From Hofstenia miamia (lineage: Eukaryota > Xenacoelomorpha > Acoela): DNA of 64,000 bases. The stretch is from contig SCFE01000001.1 in NCBI GenBank assembly GCA_004352715.1, forward strand, positions 1,385,542-1,449,541, read 5' to 3'. The notes beneath the pieces were generated by a model. The model was not told the DNA's origin. It saw only the letters and a program-made list of their open reading frames with translations, and did no database searches. Position 1 is the first letter of the stretch. Each line of letters starts with the position of its first letter. A program made the translations under genes and the position numbers. Shown here in pieces: positions 12,165-20,628 of this stretch.

Positions 12165-12720
12165 TTGTTCTCTGTAGTGAATTATTTTCACTCTTACTTA
12201 TATATACAAATGACAGAATATAAAAACTATAACATATATGTAACTAATGGTCAATTAAATAAATTGAAGAAAAGTATTAAGAACTCAAGTCCTATAACTT
12301 TAAGGGTTAGTAATTCTAAACAAGGAACTTCCATTCCATTTTTTTAACAGAAAGACAAAGAAACCAATTAGAAAAAGCTAAGAAAATAAATAAAGCTTGT
12401 GATATTAAAATTTCTACAACACAACTTAATATAATGAAAAAAATGGTGGTGCTTTGGCACCCTTACTTATGGCAGCTGCTCCATTAATTGGAAAGTATGC
12501 AGTAGCACCATTAGTTACTGGAGCAATGGGAGCCTTGGGAAGACATTCAGTCAATAAATTATTTGGAAAGGGATTAAAACAAGCAATTCCAGGAGAAGGT
12601 ATGCGATTAAATACACCTAAAGGAAATGGAATGAAAATTGGACCTCCAGGTTCAAAAGGGAACGGAATGTGATTAAATACACTGAAAGGAAAGGGAATGC
12701 AGATTAAAAACTATTAAATT
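12165..12720 (+). pseudogene. Polinton small virion-type protein (basic N-terminus, Ala/Gly-rich amphipathic C-terminus)
   Basis: The first block, ~12210-12347, reads TEYKNYNIYVTNGQLNKLKK...SPITLRVSN. This resembles the short Polinton protein whose family form has a Q..KL..A...G..VTLR core followed by LT..Q...L.KA and I..S..Q. Those latter pieces appear here only after a frame change (LTERQRNQLEKAKK, then IKISTTQLN). A second frame, 12454-12672, encodes a hydrophobic Ala/Gly-rich stretch (PLLMAAAPLIGKYAVAPL) and a run of G-N-G-M repeats, ending at a TGA where the repeat phase predicts an Arg CGA codon. Role in the family is inferred as a minor virion or membrane-active protein. It sits directly upstream of the protease. 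Confidence 0.55.
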
Positions 12721-13205
12721 TAAACTTTAGTAATCCCCTTTCAAATTATGATATTTTACAATTTATGAAGAATATTTAAAACTTTAAGGGGAACTTTTCT
12801 AGAAATACTTTGAAAAATTTGGGTTTTGGATTTTATGTTTGTAATTTAGACCATTCTTTAAATACTGGCACACATTGGATAGCAGTTTATTATTTTAAGG
12901 ATACCAAAGTATCCGCCACAGGGAATGCAATTGAGTATTTTGATAGTTTTGGCCTACCTCCATTTCAAACTATTTTTTCATTATTTAAAGATGTTAAGGG
13001 CAATATTTTGTACAACAGTTCACAGTATCAACAAGGTTCTAGTGTATTATGTGGATACTATTGTATTTGGTTTATATATGAAAGATGTAAGGGAAGAGAT
13101 TATTTCTCAATACTTAATGATCTTTACAAGAGAAAGTGTGACAGATATAAAAATGAAGAATATATTAAAAACTATTTTCTAAACTCTTATATAAATGGGA
13201 TTTAA
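12720..13205 (+). pseudogene. Adenain-like cysteine protease of the Polinton
   Basis: The main frame at 12810-13205 (131 codons, no ATG at its left edge) carries the adenovirus-protease signature: GTHWIAVYY with catalytic His22, YFDSFGLPP with Asp45, Q74, and CGYYC with nucleophile Cys81. Spacing Q74 to C81 equals that of adenain. Upstream, LSNYDILQF...NFKGNF at ~12735-12800 matches the usual N-terminus but contains a TAA, so the start is broken although the catalytic half is clean. Such proteases mature virion precursor proteins, and their presence is one reason Polintons are regarded as virus-like. The 3' end overlaps the next ORF by 11 nt. Confidence 0.85.
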
Positions 13206-14240
13206 TAATAGTGGAATACCTGAAGCTACACACTCTTATCAAGAAGGTTACAATTATAACATTAAAACAGATGTTAAACTAATAAAATACAAAAGAAATC
13301 AAATTGAAAATAATAAGTTAGATATATCTGGGTATAATCTTTTTAATAGAGATTTAAATATGTGCAACAAGAAAATTTTAAATATTCGTGATGGTGAACA
13401 GGAAAGGGATACTATTAACAAACAACAAATGGAAGATCTTGTTGAAAAAAAACTTTCAAACAATGAAAACAAGATTTTGTAGATTATTAAGCAATCCAAT
13501 GCTCAATTTTGTAGTGTTGAGTCTATGCATAATTTCTATTCAAATTTACAAGACAATTACCAAAAGAATATTCAATTATTTGAAAGAACTGAAGGTGGGA
13601 AAATATTTGCAGAGAATTACGAACGTGGTTTTAAAAAGGCTTATGCAATATCACAATTCTCTGAAAAAATATGGTCATTTGGGTTTATAAAAATTTGGAA
13701 ACTACTGGAGCTGCTTATATTAATCAATTTTTTAAAACTGAAAACCATGAGCAAGCTTTAGATTTTCCTGCCTATGGTGATAAAGGTTTTGATAAAATTT
13801 CAATAGAAAATGGTTATATATATTTTAGAGATGCACATAGTTACATTTCACTTTCAGGAATTTGTATCTTATCAAAAGTGATGTATACTAAACAATAATA
13901 ATTAATACCTTTGTACATTTTAGAGGTAATAATGTTATTAGAACTGGTGAGGTTTTATCTAGCAACTGTACTTTATTTACTTTACCAAAAGAAGCTTGGC
14001 CTAAAAAGATTCTCAGTAGTTTATGAAAAATCAAAAGATGTTTATGTTTATGTCCAAATTTGTAAATTTGGTGAATTGTCTGTACACACTTTAGTAATAG
14101 AAGAAACATTTGTTTCCTTTAATAATATATATTTTGACACCACTGATTTGTTTTGGAATGATATTGAATTAAATACTGATAACAGTGATATTATTAAAGG
14201 AATGGAATTCAACACTGATTTGCAACATTGTTAATATAAG
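13195..14240 (+). pseudogene. Polinton fiber-like protein, frameshifted
   Basis: The first 95 codons open with ATG at 13195, overlapping the end of the protease. They end in ISGYNLFNRDLNMCNKK and ILNIRDGEQERDTINKQQ, the N.........I.N..DG....D.VNK.Q signature seen at the shaft base of many viral and phage fibers. Further pieces in other frames follow: 13525-13761 (MHNFYSNLQDNYQKNIQLF...), 13671-13898 and 13911-14234. Near 13930-14010 a different frame gives NVIRTGEVLSSNCTLFTLP, also typical of a fiber or trimerisation region. At least three frame changes make it a pseudogene. Attachment role is inferred from position and motif only. Confidence 0.5.
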
Positions 14241-14642
14241 GTAATTGGTACACAAGTTTTCTTTAGAGGAATATGCCAAAGGAATAAGCACAACTTGCAA
14301 AAGCATGCAAATATAACTAAAATTAATCAGGAGCTTGCATATAGTTTGGATTATAATAAATTACTATTTGGACTAGCTACATCTAATTGTATAATTTGGT
14401 GTGATACTTCACATTAGAAGGGTCCGTTTTGGCTGTTTGCTAGTGACACAGGGCCTATAAAATGGATTAGTTTGCAAAATTTGACATATTTCCTTCCTAA
14501 AACAAATCATTGAAATTAATTTTTTCTAATCTCTCATATAGAAATGAGTGAAAGACATTAAATTGTATGTGAACCAATTATACTGAAAACAGTAAATAAT
14601 ACCAAGACATGAGAAAATGAAAAAACTTATGGATTCCAATTT

Positions 14643-15095
14643 ATGGGTTGTTCTAATGAAACAAGGAAATATGAATTAACCAGTCCAAAAAAAGTTATAA
14701 AATATGTAATACATAACTTTAAAATACAAAAATTTAATTATCCTAATTTAAATCCTGTGATTCTCAAGTCTTGTTTAGCTTACCAATGTCTTTATATGGT
14801 TAATTTTGAAAAGAACATTTTTATAAATGACATATTAGATAAATTCAATCAGGAAATTGGATTGATTGGTCCAGGAGAAGGATGTCTAACAAACCTATTT
14901 GAATATTTATTTGGAACTATTCAATGTTGTCATACCCATTCAATCCTCCACGACAATAATGGTCGATTTTACAATGAATATGGATTGGGTAGGGGCTATT
15001 GTTATGCTATTAAAAATACTTGCAATTTCTTAAAGAAAAACCCTTTGTTAGGGCATCTGACAGGTTTTATGTTTTGCTTAAGAAATAGGGCGTAA
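14643..15095 (+). CDS. Unassigned 150-residue ORF at right end of Polinton
   Basis: ATG-started frame of 150 codons, the cleanest in this part of the element. I do not recognise it with confidence. Visible features: a basic N-terminal third (KKVIKYVIHNFKIQKFNYP), a Gly/Pro motif GLIGPGEGCLTNLFEYLFG, then CCHTHSILHDNNGRFYNEYG near residues 98-117 followed by GRGYCYAIK. The His-Asp with flanking cysteines and glycines recalls phospholipase A2-type H-D sites, which do occur in virion proteins, but the match is too loose to name. A hydrophobic LTGFMFCL lies at the end. Position just after the fiber-like relic suggests it belongs to the Polinton. Confidence 0.4.
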   Translation: MGCSNETRKYELTSPKKVIKYVIHNFKIQKFNYPNLNPVILKSCLAYQCLYMVNFEKNIFINDILDKFNQEIGLIGPGEGCLTNLFEYLFGTIQCCHTHSILHDNNGRFYNEYGLGRGYCYAIKNTCNFLKKNPLLGHLTGFMFCLRNRA

Positions 15096-15911
15096 TTAAA
15101 AGTAGAAGCATTGAATTTAATGTAAAAATTCTGAATAACAAGCAGCTTCAAATACATTTGGAATATCCGGAAAAGGCAGGTTTTCTAAAAAATGCAAAAA
15201 ATTGCTCAAAAAATATTGGTTGAATCATTTAAAATGGGGTATAATTAAATAATTATTTATATGGGTATGGCCGTAGTTTTTTTACCCATGGCTGTAAAAT
15301 CCTGAATTTTTAAAAAACGCCTTTTTTCTTATCAAAATCAATAGAAATTGAAAAAAGTTTTTGAAAAATGATCATTATTAGAAAACCATATATATCAAAC
15401 TAGTGTATTCATTACTACTATGGACACAGCAATATTTTTAACAATATGTATTTTTTAATCATTTCATATACCAGTATATATTTTTCTTTGTTAGTTTTAC
15501 AGTTTTAGTGAAAAAATGAATTTAGTATCTAGATTGGCAAAATATTAGTAAAATTTTGATAAATTTTATAGTATCAAGTTTAATATTTACATAGAAAATT
15601 TAAATTTAATAATAATGTCAGTTCAAATGCAAGATCTGAACAACAAATGTCTATTATGTGTTATAGCACAAATCCAATTGTGCAATGACGCAATAAATAA
15701 TATTACACAAACATGGAATTCTTGGACTATATATACATTAGCCACAAGGCGAGATTTCTGAAAAACGAAATTTTTTAATAGTTTGCATGTATTGAAATTA
15801 TTTTCATTGTTATTATCAATTAACTATTTAATTACATTGCTTCACTAATTAACAGTACTGAGTAAATGAAATTGATTTTAACCAAGAAATCATGAATAAA
15901 TTATTCTTACA

Positions 15912-15952
<41 letters not shown>

Positions 15953-16150
15953 CTGGGGCATTTTTTTTACTAATATATGTACTACCAATATCAGAAAGTA
16001 ATGAGAAAAACTACATACATACACACACTGCTTGTTTTTTAAGTGCAGATGTGTTTTTATATACAAGAAATAATGTGACAACACACACTAGCTAATGAGA
16101 TTTGAATATTAGGAAGACTATTAAAGCAATAATAAAATATATCACACCAT
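15096..16150. other. Unassigned AT-rich DNA between Polinton and mariner relic
   Basis: Nothing coding is recognised. It may include the Polinton right terminal region. A (TA)n tract lies at 15913-15949. Confidence 0.45.
15913..15949. repeat. (TA)n microsatellite
   Basis: Uninterrupted TA repeat of about 18 units. Confidence 0.95.
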
Positions 16151-16171
16151 TTTTTTCTTATGTTGGAAATC

Positions 16172-17190
16172 ATGTCTGAATTTGAAAAGTCAAGAGAAAT
16201 GTTCCACTTCTAAATATACATGGAATTTAAATCAGGAACTGATATGCAGAACATTATTAGTAAATTGAAGGCCATGTGGAATGATCAATATCCAGGAAAT
16301 TCAACAATTTAAAGATGGATCTCAGATTAGAAGAAAAGACGAAATTCATTGGAGGATGTTGCAAGAAGTGGTCGACCTTCTTTAATTACTGATGAGTTAT
16401 TGCTGTCTTCTCAAGCAGTTATCAATTAAAATCCTAGCATAACCATATCACAATTGGATTATGCAATTAATACAAAATACCAAACAGCAAGAACAATACA
16501 AAAAGAACATTTGAGTCCAACAAAAGTTTGCTTGGGGTGGTTGCCATATTCTCTTTCAGTTCAGAACTATCTTAATTGAATCAGTTATTGCAAATCCTTC
16601 AGTGAGTTGTTCGTTTAATTCATTGCTTCTCAATTACTAAAACACCTAGTAATAATCACTGAGATGTGGATTGCATTTGCACCGAGATAAATCACGACAG
16701 GACTCCCGTTATTGGCACATGCCTGGTTTTCCGAGCGAACACACTCTAAAAGTCAACCTGACAGCTGCAAAAACTATGAAAATCGTTGCAATGACGGGGG
16801 ATAAAAAATTCTACGTTAAGAAAACTGCAAGAAATGAAACACTAAATAGTGATCTCTACATTAAATTTGTGGAAAACTGTCTTCTTAAGTTAAGTGAGGA
16901 AAAATCTGAGAAGTGATTTGGTCAACCTTAATTAATTTGGCAACATGATAGTGCTCGACCCCATTAGGCTATAAAAACAAAAAATTTTCGGGTCAAGCAG
17001 TAAACGCCTTCATAAACAGTCTCTGTATTTTCCAGACCTCAACTAACTTGGCTGCTGGGTAAACAAATCAATCAAAGATGGAAGGAATTCGTTTTCGAAG
17101 TTATTGAGTACATCTAATGGCACTTAAAATTGATTCCCCTTGAGAGATATTCTGATGAATTAATTAAACTTAAATCTCATTGGTTCTAAT
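16172..17190 (+). pseudogene. mariner-family transposase relic
   Basis: Near-full-length mariner layout in several frames. It starts MSEFEKSREMFHF at 16172, then a helix-turn-helix region (NIISKLKAMWNDQYPGNSTI), SGRPS near 16365, NPSITISQLDYAIN near 16431-16470, ARTIQKEHL near 16490, and W..FAPR near 16667 at the first catalytic Asp block. WQHDSARPH near 16938-16965 is the second Asp box, and an F..P.L.WLL remnant near 17035 marks the third. Many stops interrupt it. The family cuts and pastes at TA sites. The ends were not delimited. Confidence 0.75.
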
Positions 17191-17429
17191 TGATATAAAA
17201 TCATAATCAAATGAATCAAAATAAAGGAATAAAAGTTTATTAATTTCTTTTGCTTTTTCATCATCCCCTTTTTTGTTTTGATTGATGCTGATTATGTTAC
17301 ACAATTTCCAATTCTGTCAAATACTTTGGAGCATTCCAAGTACTCATTTTATGCATACATAAAAATCATTGTCAAAATTATGAAAACAAATTTAATCCCT
17401 TCATTTACAATCTTTAGTGATAATGCGTT

Positions 17430-17900
17430 TGAAAGAAGAGCTTAATATTGAATTAAAGGGGGCATTTTTGCGACTTCTCATGGAAAGGGAGTTACGGATG
17501 GCTTTGGAGGTGTAACAAAACCCACTGCACCATGACTTGTTTTGTCAAAAGTAAAGGTTGTAAAGAAGCAAAAGACTTTTGCAAGTCTTAGATATAACGT
17601 CCAATATTAATGTTATACTGTGCTCTGAAAATTACACTAATGTAGTAAAACCAAAATTTGGCAGCCTTCAAGATACGCATTCAGTTCCTTTACTTAAGAG
17701 AGTGTATGTAGTTGAATTTATTAAAAAGGATTTCATTAAGACACAAACGTATGCTAAATCAGAATCAACTGTTATTGCTTTGGCGAAATTTTTTCAATAA
17801 GCAATACAATTGAAGGTGCTTCAGAAGTTTTGCATATTGGTGACTGGGTTGCAGTTCGATTTGAAACAACTAAACTAGTTTTTAAGCTAAGATAAAATAG
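17430..17900 (+). pseudogene. Relic of a transposon-associated protein with SHGKG..DG.GG motif
   Basis: Near 17467-17510 the plus strand reads FATSHGKGVTDGFGGVTK. The form FFATSHGKG..DG.GG..K is one I recall from many anonymous, repeat-associated proteins in cnidarian and other invertebrate genomes; the function of that family is unknown to me. A 73-codon frame (17579-17800) and, in another frame, a C-terminal IEGASEVLHIGDWVAVRF near 17813-17862 look like the remaining parts, with I.VGDWV.V.F as the usual ending. Stops and frame changes show decay. It abuts the 5' end of retrotransposon copy B. Confidence 0.4.
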
Positions 17901-18060
17901 TCATTTTGCATTAATCATTCTGTTAGAAAATAAAATCATTCCCTTAAGATTATCTTTTTCTACACATAAACCTTGGAATAAAATACTTTTGTGGGAAACT
18001 AAACGGTTTGAAAATTATTTATAGCATAACATCAAGAGAACATATACAATCTAAATATCA

Positions 18061-19185
18061 ATGAAACAAAGAAAACGCAATAAGAAAAAAGAATCATCTT
18101 TAAATGAAATTATAGGAATTGGATCTGATGGCGAATATTTTTCAATCAACAATTCAGAAGATGTTCAGCAATCCAATTCACACACAACTCTCACACAGCA
18201 GCTTTCATTGCTATCATTAAATACTAACATTTGTAGCATATGTCTGCATGCTTCTGATTTATGTAAACGTTCAGGACTTGTCAAACATCATATTGTCAAT
18301 GGTTCCAGATGTGAAGGTTCAGGGCTACCACCTCGTTCACTTGGAATAACGCCTGTATTTCCCGCACTTTCTGATATTGAAATGTTTTCGATTCCTACGA
18401 GGAAGATCGTTCCAATCAGCTGCCGTAATCTCTGGGCTAAAGCTGTGAATCACTCTTTTAGTAAGGTTAAGCGGGAACCAAGTTTCATTAATCATTGGGT
18501 GGAGATTTTTATTTTGCCTGCTTGTGTTCTCCGGTCTCCTCCTCGTGGGGGCTCCAAACACCTGAAATACGAAGAGTCAATTCTCAAGAGCCGCTTAGAG
18601 CGTTGGTTGAATGGTGATTATGCTCAACTTTGGTACGAAGCAACTGTAAGTTCTGGCAACATTAAAAATAAATCATCTTCTGTCAGTTCCAGCCAAAATC
18701 TTAAGAGAGCTAGACAGCTTGGTCACGAAGGCAGTTTTCGTAGAGCCATAGCAGCCCTAAGATGTGATGGTCTAAGCTTTGATGAGCAAACATTTCATGC
18801 ACTAAAGGAGAAGCATCCCAACACTTCAAAAAATAAAATAGATTATAGTACCGAAGACACAGAGCCATTTGTGATAAACAAAGATATTCTGATTAAATGT
18901 GTGAAAAGCTTTCCCAGGGATTCTGCTGCCGGTGTCTCTAAACTTTATGCTTCCCATCTGATTAATGCATTCCAATGCCCAACTCCTGAATATGGGGACA
19001 AAGCAATTGCATCGGTGCTCGAAGTAATCAACTGTTTAATATCTGGTAATGCTCCTGATGAAATTGCACCATATCTTTGTGGAGCTAATCTTTTTGCATT
19101 GAAGAAAAAGGACGGTGGAATTCGCCCAATTGCTGTGGAGAAAGTTCTTCGAAGATTGATTGCCAAATGCTTATGTCAATTGTAA
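18061..19185 (+). pseudogene. Retrotransposon polyprotein copy B, N-terminal part, ends at premature stop
   Basis: 374 codons almost identical to the copy A protein: the same zinc cluster, linker and RT fingers up to GGIRPIAV..VLRRLIAKCLCQL. There a TCA codon has become TAA (19183-19185). Eight substitutions versus copy A are visible, including VGEV to VEKV just before the stop. About 25 bases further on, homology to copy A ends at the deletion joint near 19210. RT motifs A, B and C are absent, so this copy cannot reverse-transcribe by itself. Confidence 0.85.
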
Positions 19186-19209
19186 AGGAATAAGGCAGCT
19201 GCTCTATTT

Positions 19210-20431
19210 TTCTAAAGGAAGTCTTGGATTACCACTAGCGTCAACAATTGCTTCTGCAGCGTTCTTAGGGTCATATGTGGACAATAAAGAACTATGTAAA
19301 CAGATTGTTTCTATTGATGATTATATTTACTCTGTGCCACATCAGTGTTTGCAAGAACTTTCTAGCAAAGTAATAGCGTTGACTGAAATGCCTTTACACA
19401 TGGCGCCAAAAGCACAGAACTCTATTTGTTCACTTTTACAACAAGTTAGCCAGAATACTTGTTTATCCTCCAGTTTGTCTCCTCGCGATAAAGCAAGACT
19501 TCTCTCTTGTTCCATACCAGGAAGTGGGGATTGGTTGGNTATTGATGATTATATTTACTCTGTGCCACATCAGTGTTTGCAAGCACTTTCTATCAAAGGA
19601 ATAGCGTTGACTGAAATGCCTTTACACATGGCGCCAAAAGCACAGAAGTCTATTTGTTCACTTTTACAACAAGTTAGCCAGAATACTTGTTTATCCTCCA
19701 GTTTGTCTCCTCGCGATAAAGCAAGACTTCTCTCTTGTTCCATACCAGGAAGTGGGGATTGGTTGGTTGCCATTCCCTTGAAAGCACTTGGTCTTTCTTT
19801 CTCTCCTGCAGAATTCCGAATTTTGCTTTGTTATCGGTTTGGCATCCCCTTAATTAATGATGACCAAAAATGTCCAAAATGCTTTAAGCCTTTGGATTTA
19901 TTCGGTGATCATGCAATGTCCTGCGCGGTTGATGGTGAAAGAATTGCGCGCCATGATCGACCCAGGAACGCTATTTTTGCAACTGCTTCGAAATGTGCTT
20001 TGTCTCCTGTGCTTGAAAAGTCTAACCTCACTGAGTCTCGTGCTCGTCCTGGGGACATCTTTTTGCCATGCTGGTCTTCTGGCCGACCAGCTGCTCTAGA
20101 CGTGACTGTAATTAGTTCATTGCAGCCTTCGATTGTTTCTCTTGCGGGTACTAATGCTGGTCATGCTCTGGAAGTTTCAGACAACCGAAAGCTTACTAAA
20201 TACGCAGAATCATGTTCAGCGGCTGGTATATCCTTCATACCACTATCAGTGGAAGCTTTAGGAGGATGGTCACCAATTGCTATCAAAGTATTCTCCAAGA
20301 TGTCTTTTATGTCTTCTGCCAGAAGTGCCTCTTACGATCTGAATACGATTTCAACATATTTTTTCCAGCAATTGTCAGTAATTTTACAGCGGGGAAATGC
20401 TACACTTCTTTTATCAAGATATGGTGGTTAG
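19210..20431 (+). pseudogene. Retrotransposon polyprotein copy B, C-terminal part with restriction-like endonuclease
   Basis: An open frame, shifted relative to the N-terminal part, encodes the RT thumb/linker and the C-terminal domain. CPKCFKPLDLFGDHAMSC near 19868-19921 is a C..C......H...C zinc knuckle. After RHD come RARPGDIFLPCW near 20038-20075 and ALDVTV near 20092-20110, the PD-(D/E)XK pattern of the restriction-like endonucleases in R2/NeSL-type elements, and then an F.PL.VE..GGW block near 20232-20268. In these families the domain nicks target DNA to prime reverse transcription. The frame also contains a 227-bp doubled segment around a single N (listed separately). It ends at TAG 20429-20431. 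Confidence 0.75.
19312..19766 (+). repeat. 227-bp direct duplication around a single N
   Basis: 19312-19538 and 19540-19766 are the same 227-bp segment with four substitutions, separated by one N at 19539. Frame is kept across the N. A lone N between overlapping ends is what a scaffolder leaves when it fails to merge contigs, so this is probably an assembly artefact and not a doubled protein region. Confidence 0.85.
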
Positions 20432-20628
20432 GGTTCAAGCAATTCTTGTCTAATCTGTGACATCTGGAACAAAAACTCAACCATTATCCAAGTTTTTCAA
20501 TCAATCATCCAAAAAATAATCATTGTAATGTTAATTTTATATGTATTGATTTTCGTTCTTTAAAAAAAACAATTTTATATTTGGTGATTCTTAAATATTC
20601 TATTTTTGTAATGTTAATTTTGTAAAAT

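Larger units (their letters stand above)
8465..15095 (+). mobile_element. Polinton/Maverick DNA transposon (virus-like), decayed, left end in gap
   Basis: Plus-strand relics of Polinton hallmark genes in order: retroviral-type integrase C-terminus with chromodomain (8465-8735), protein-primed PolB (8836-11908), small amphipathic virion-type protein (12165-12720), adenain-like protease (12720-13205), fiber-like protein (13195-14240) and an unassigned ORF (14643-15095). I do not see the packaging ATPase or the double jelly-roll major capsid protein; they may be lost or too diverged. Most genes carry frameshifts and stops and PolB has lost catalytic blocks, so the element is inactive. Terminal inverted repeats were not located. 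The right boundary is set only by the last plausible ORF. Confidence 0.85.
18005..20628 (+). mobile_element. Non-LTR retrotransposon copy B, internally deleted
   Basis: Starts at the same base as copy A and ends, by comparison with the fragment at 4392-4479, near the TTTTGTAAAAT at 20628. It keeps the 56-nt leader, the N-terminal domain, the start of RT, the C-terminal endonuclease and a ~200-nt 3' UTR, but lacks the RT catalytic core. Copies A and B differ at only 8 residues over the ~370 codons they share, so both are recent. No obvious target duplication flanks it. Confidence 0.85.

Noticed and set aside
8465-12720. In-frame TGA codons at positions where Polinton proteins usually have Trp (for example after KFNS at ~8732), suggesting a recoded TGA
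   Set aside because: Conserved Trp positions nearby use TGG (FVKWSGY, SNWVF, GTHW). Another TGA (12670) clearly replaces an Arg CGA, as shown by the internal repeat. Frameshifts and TAA/TAG stops also occur, and host genes end normally. Ordinary decay explains it.
19312-19766. A tandem-duplicated protein domain in the retrotransposon ORF
   Set aside because: The two units meet at a single N, the signature of unmerged contig overlap.
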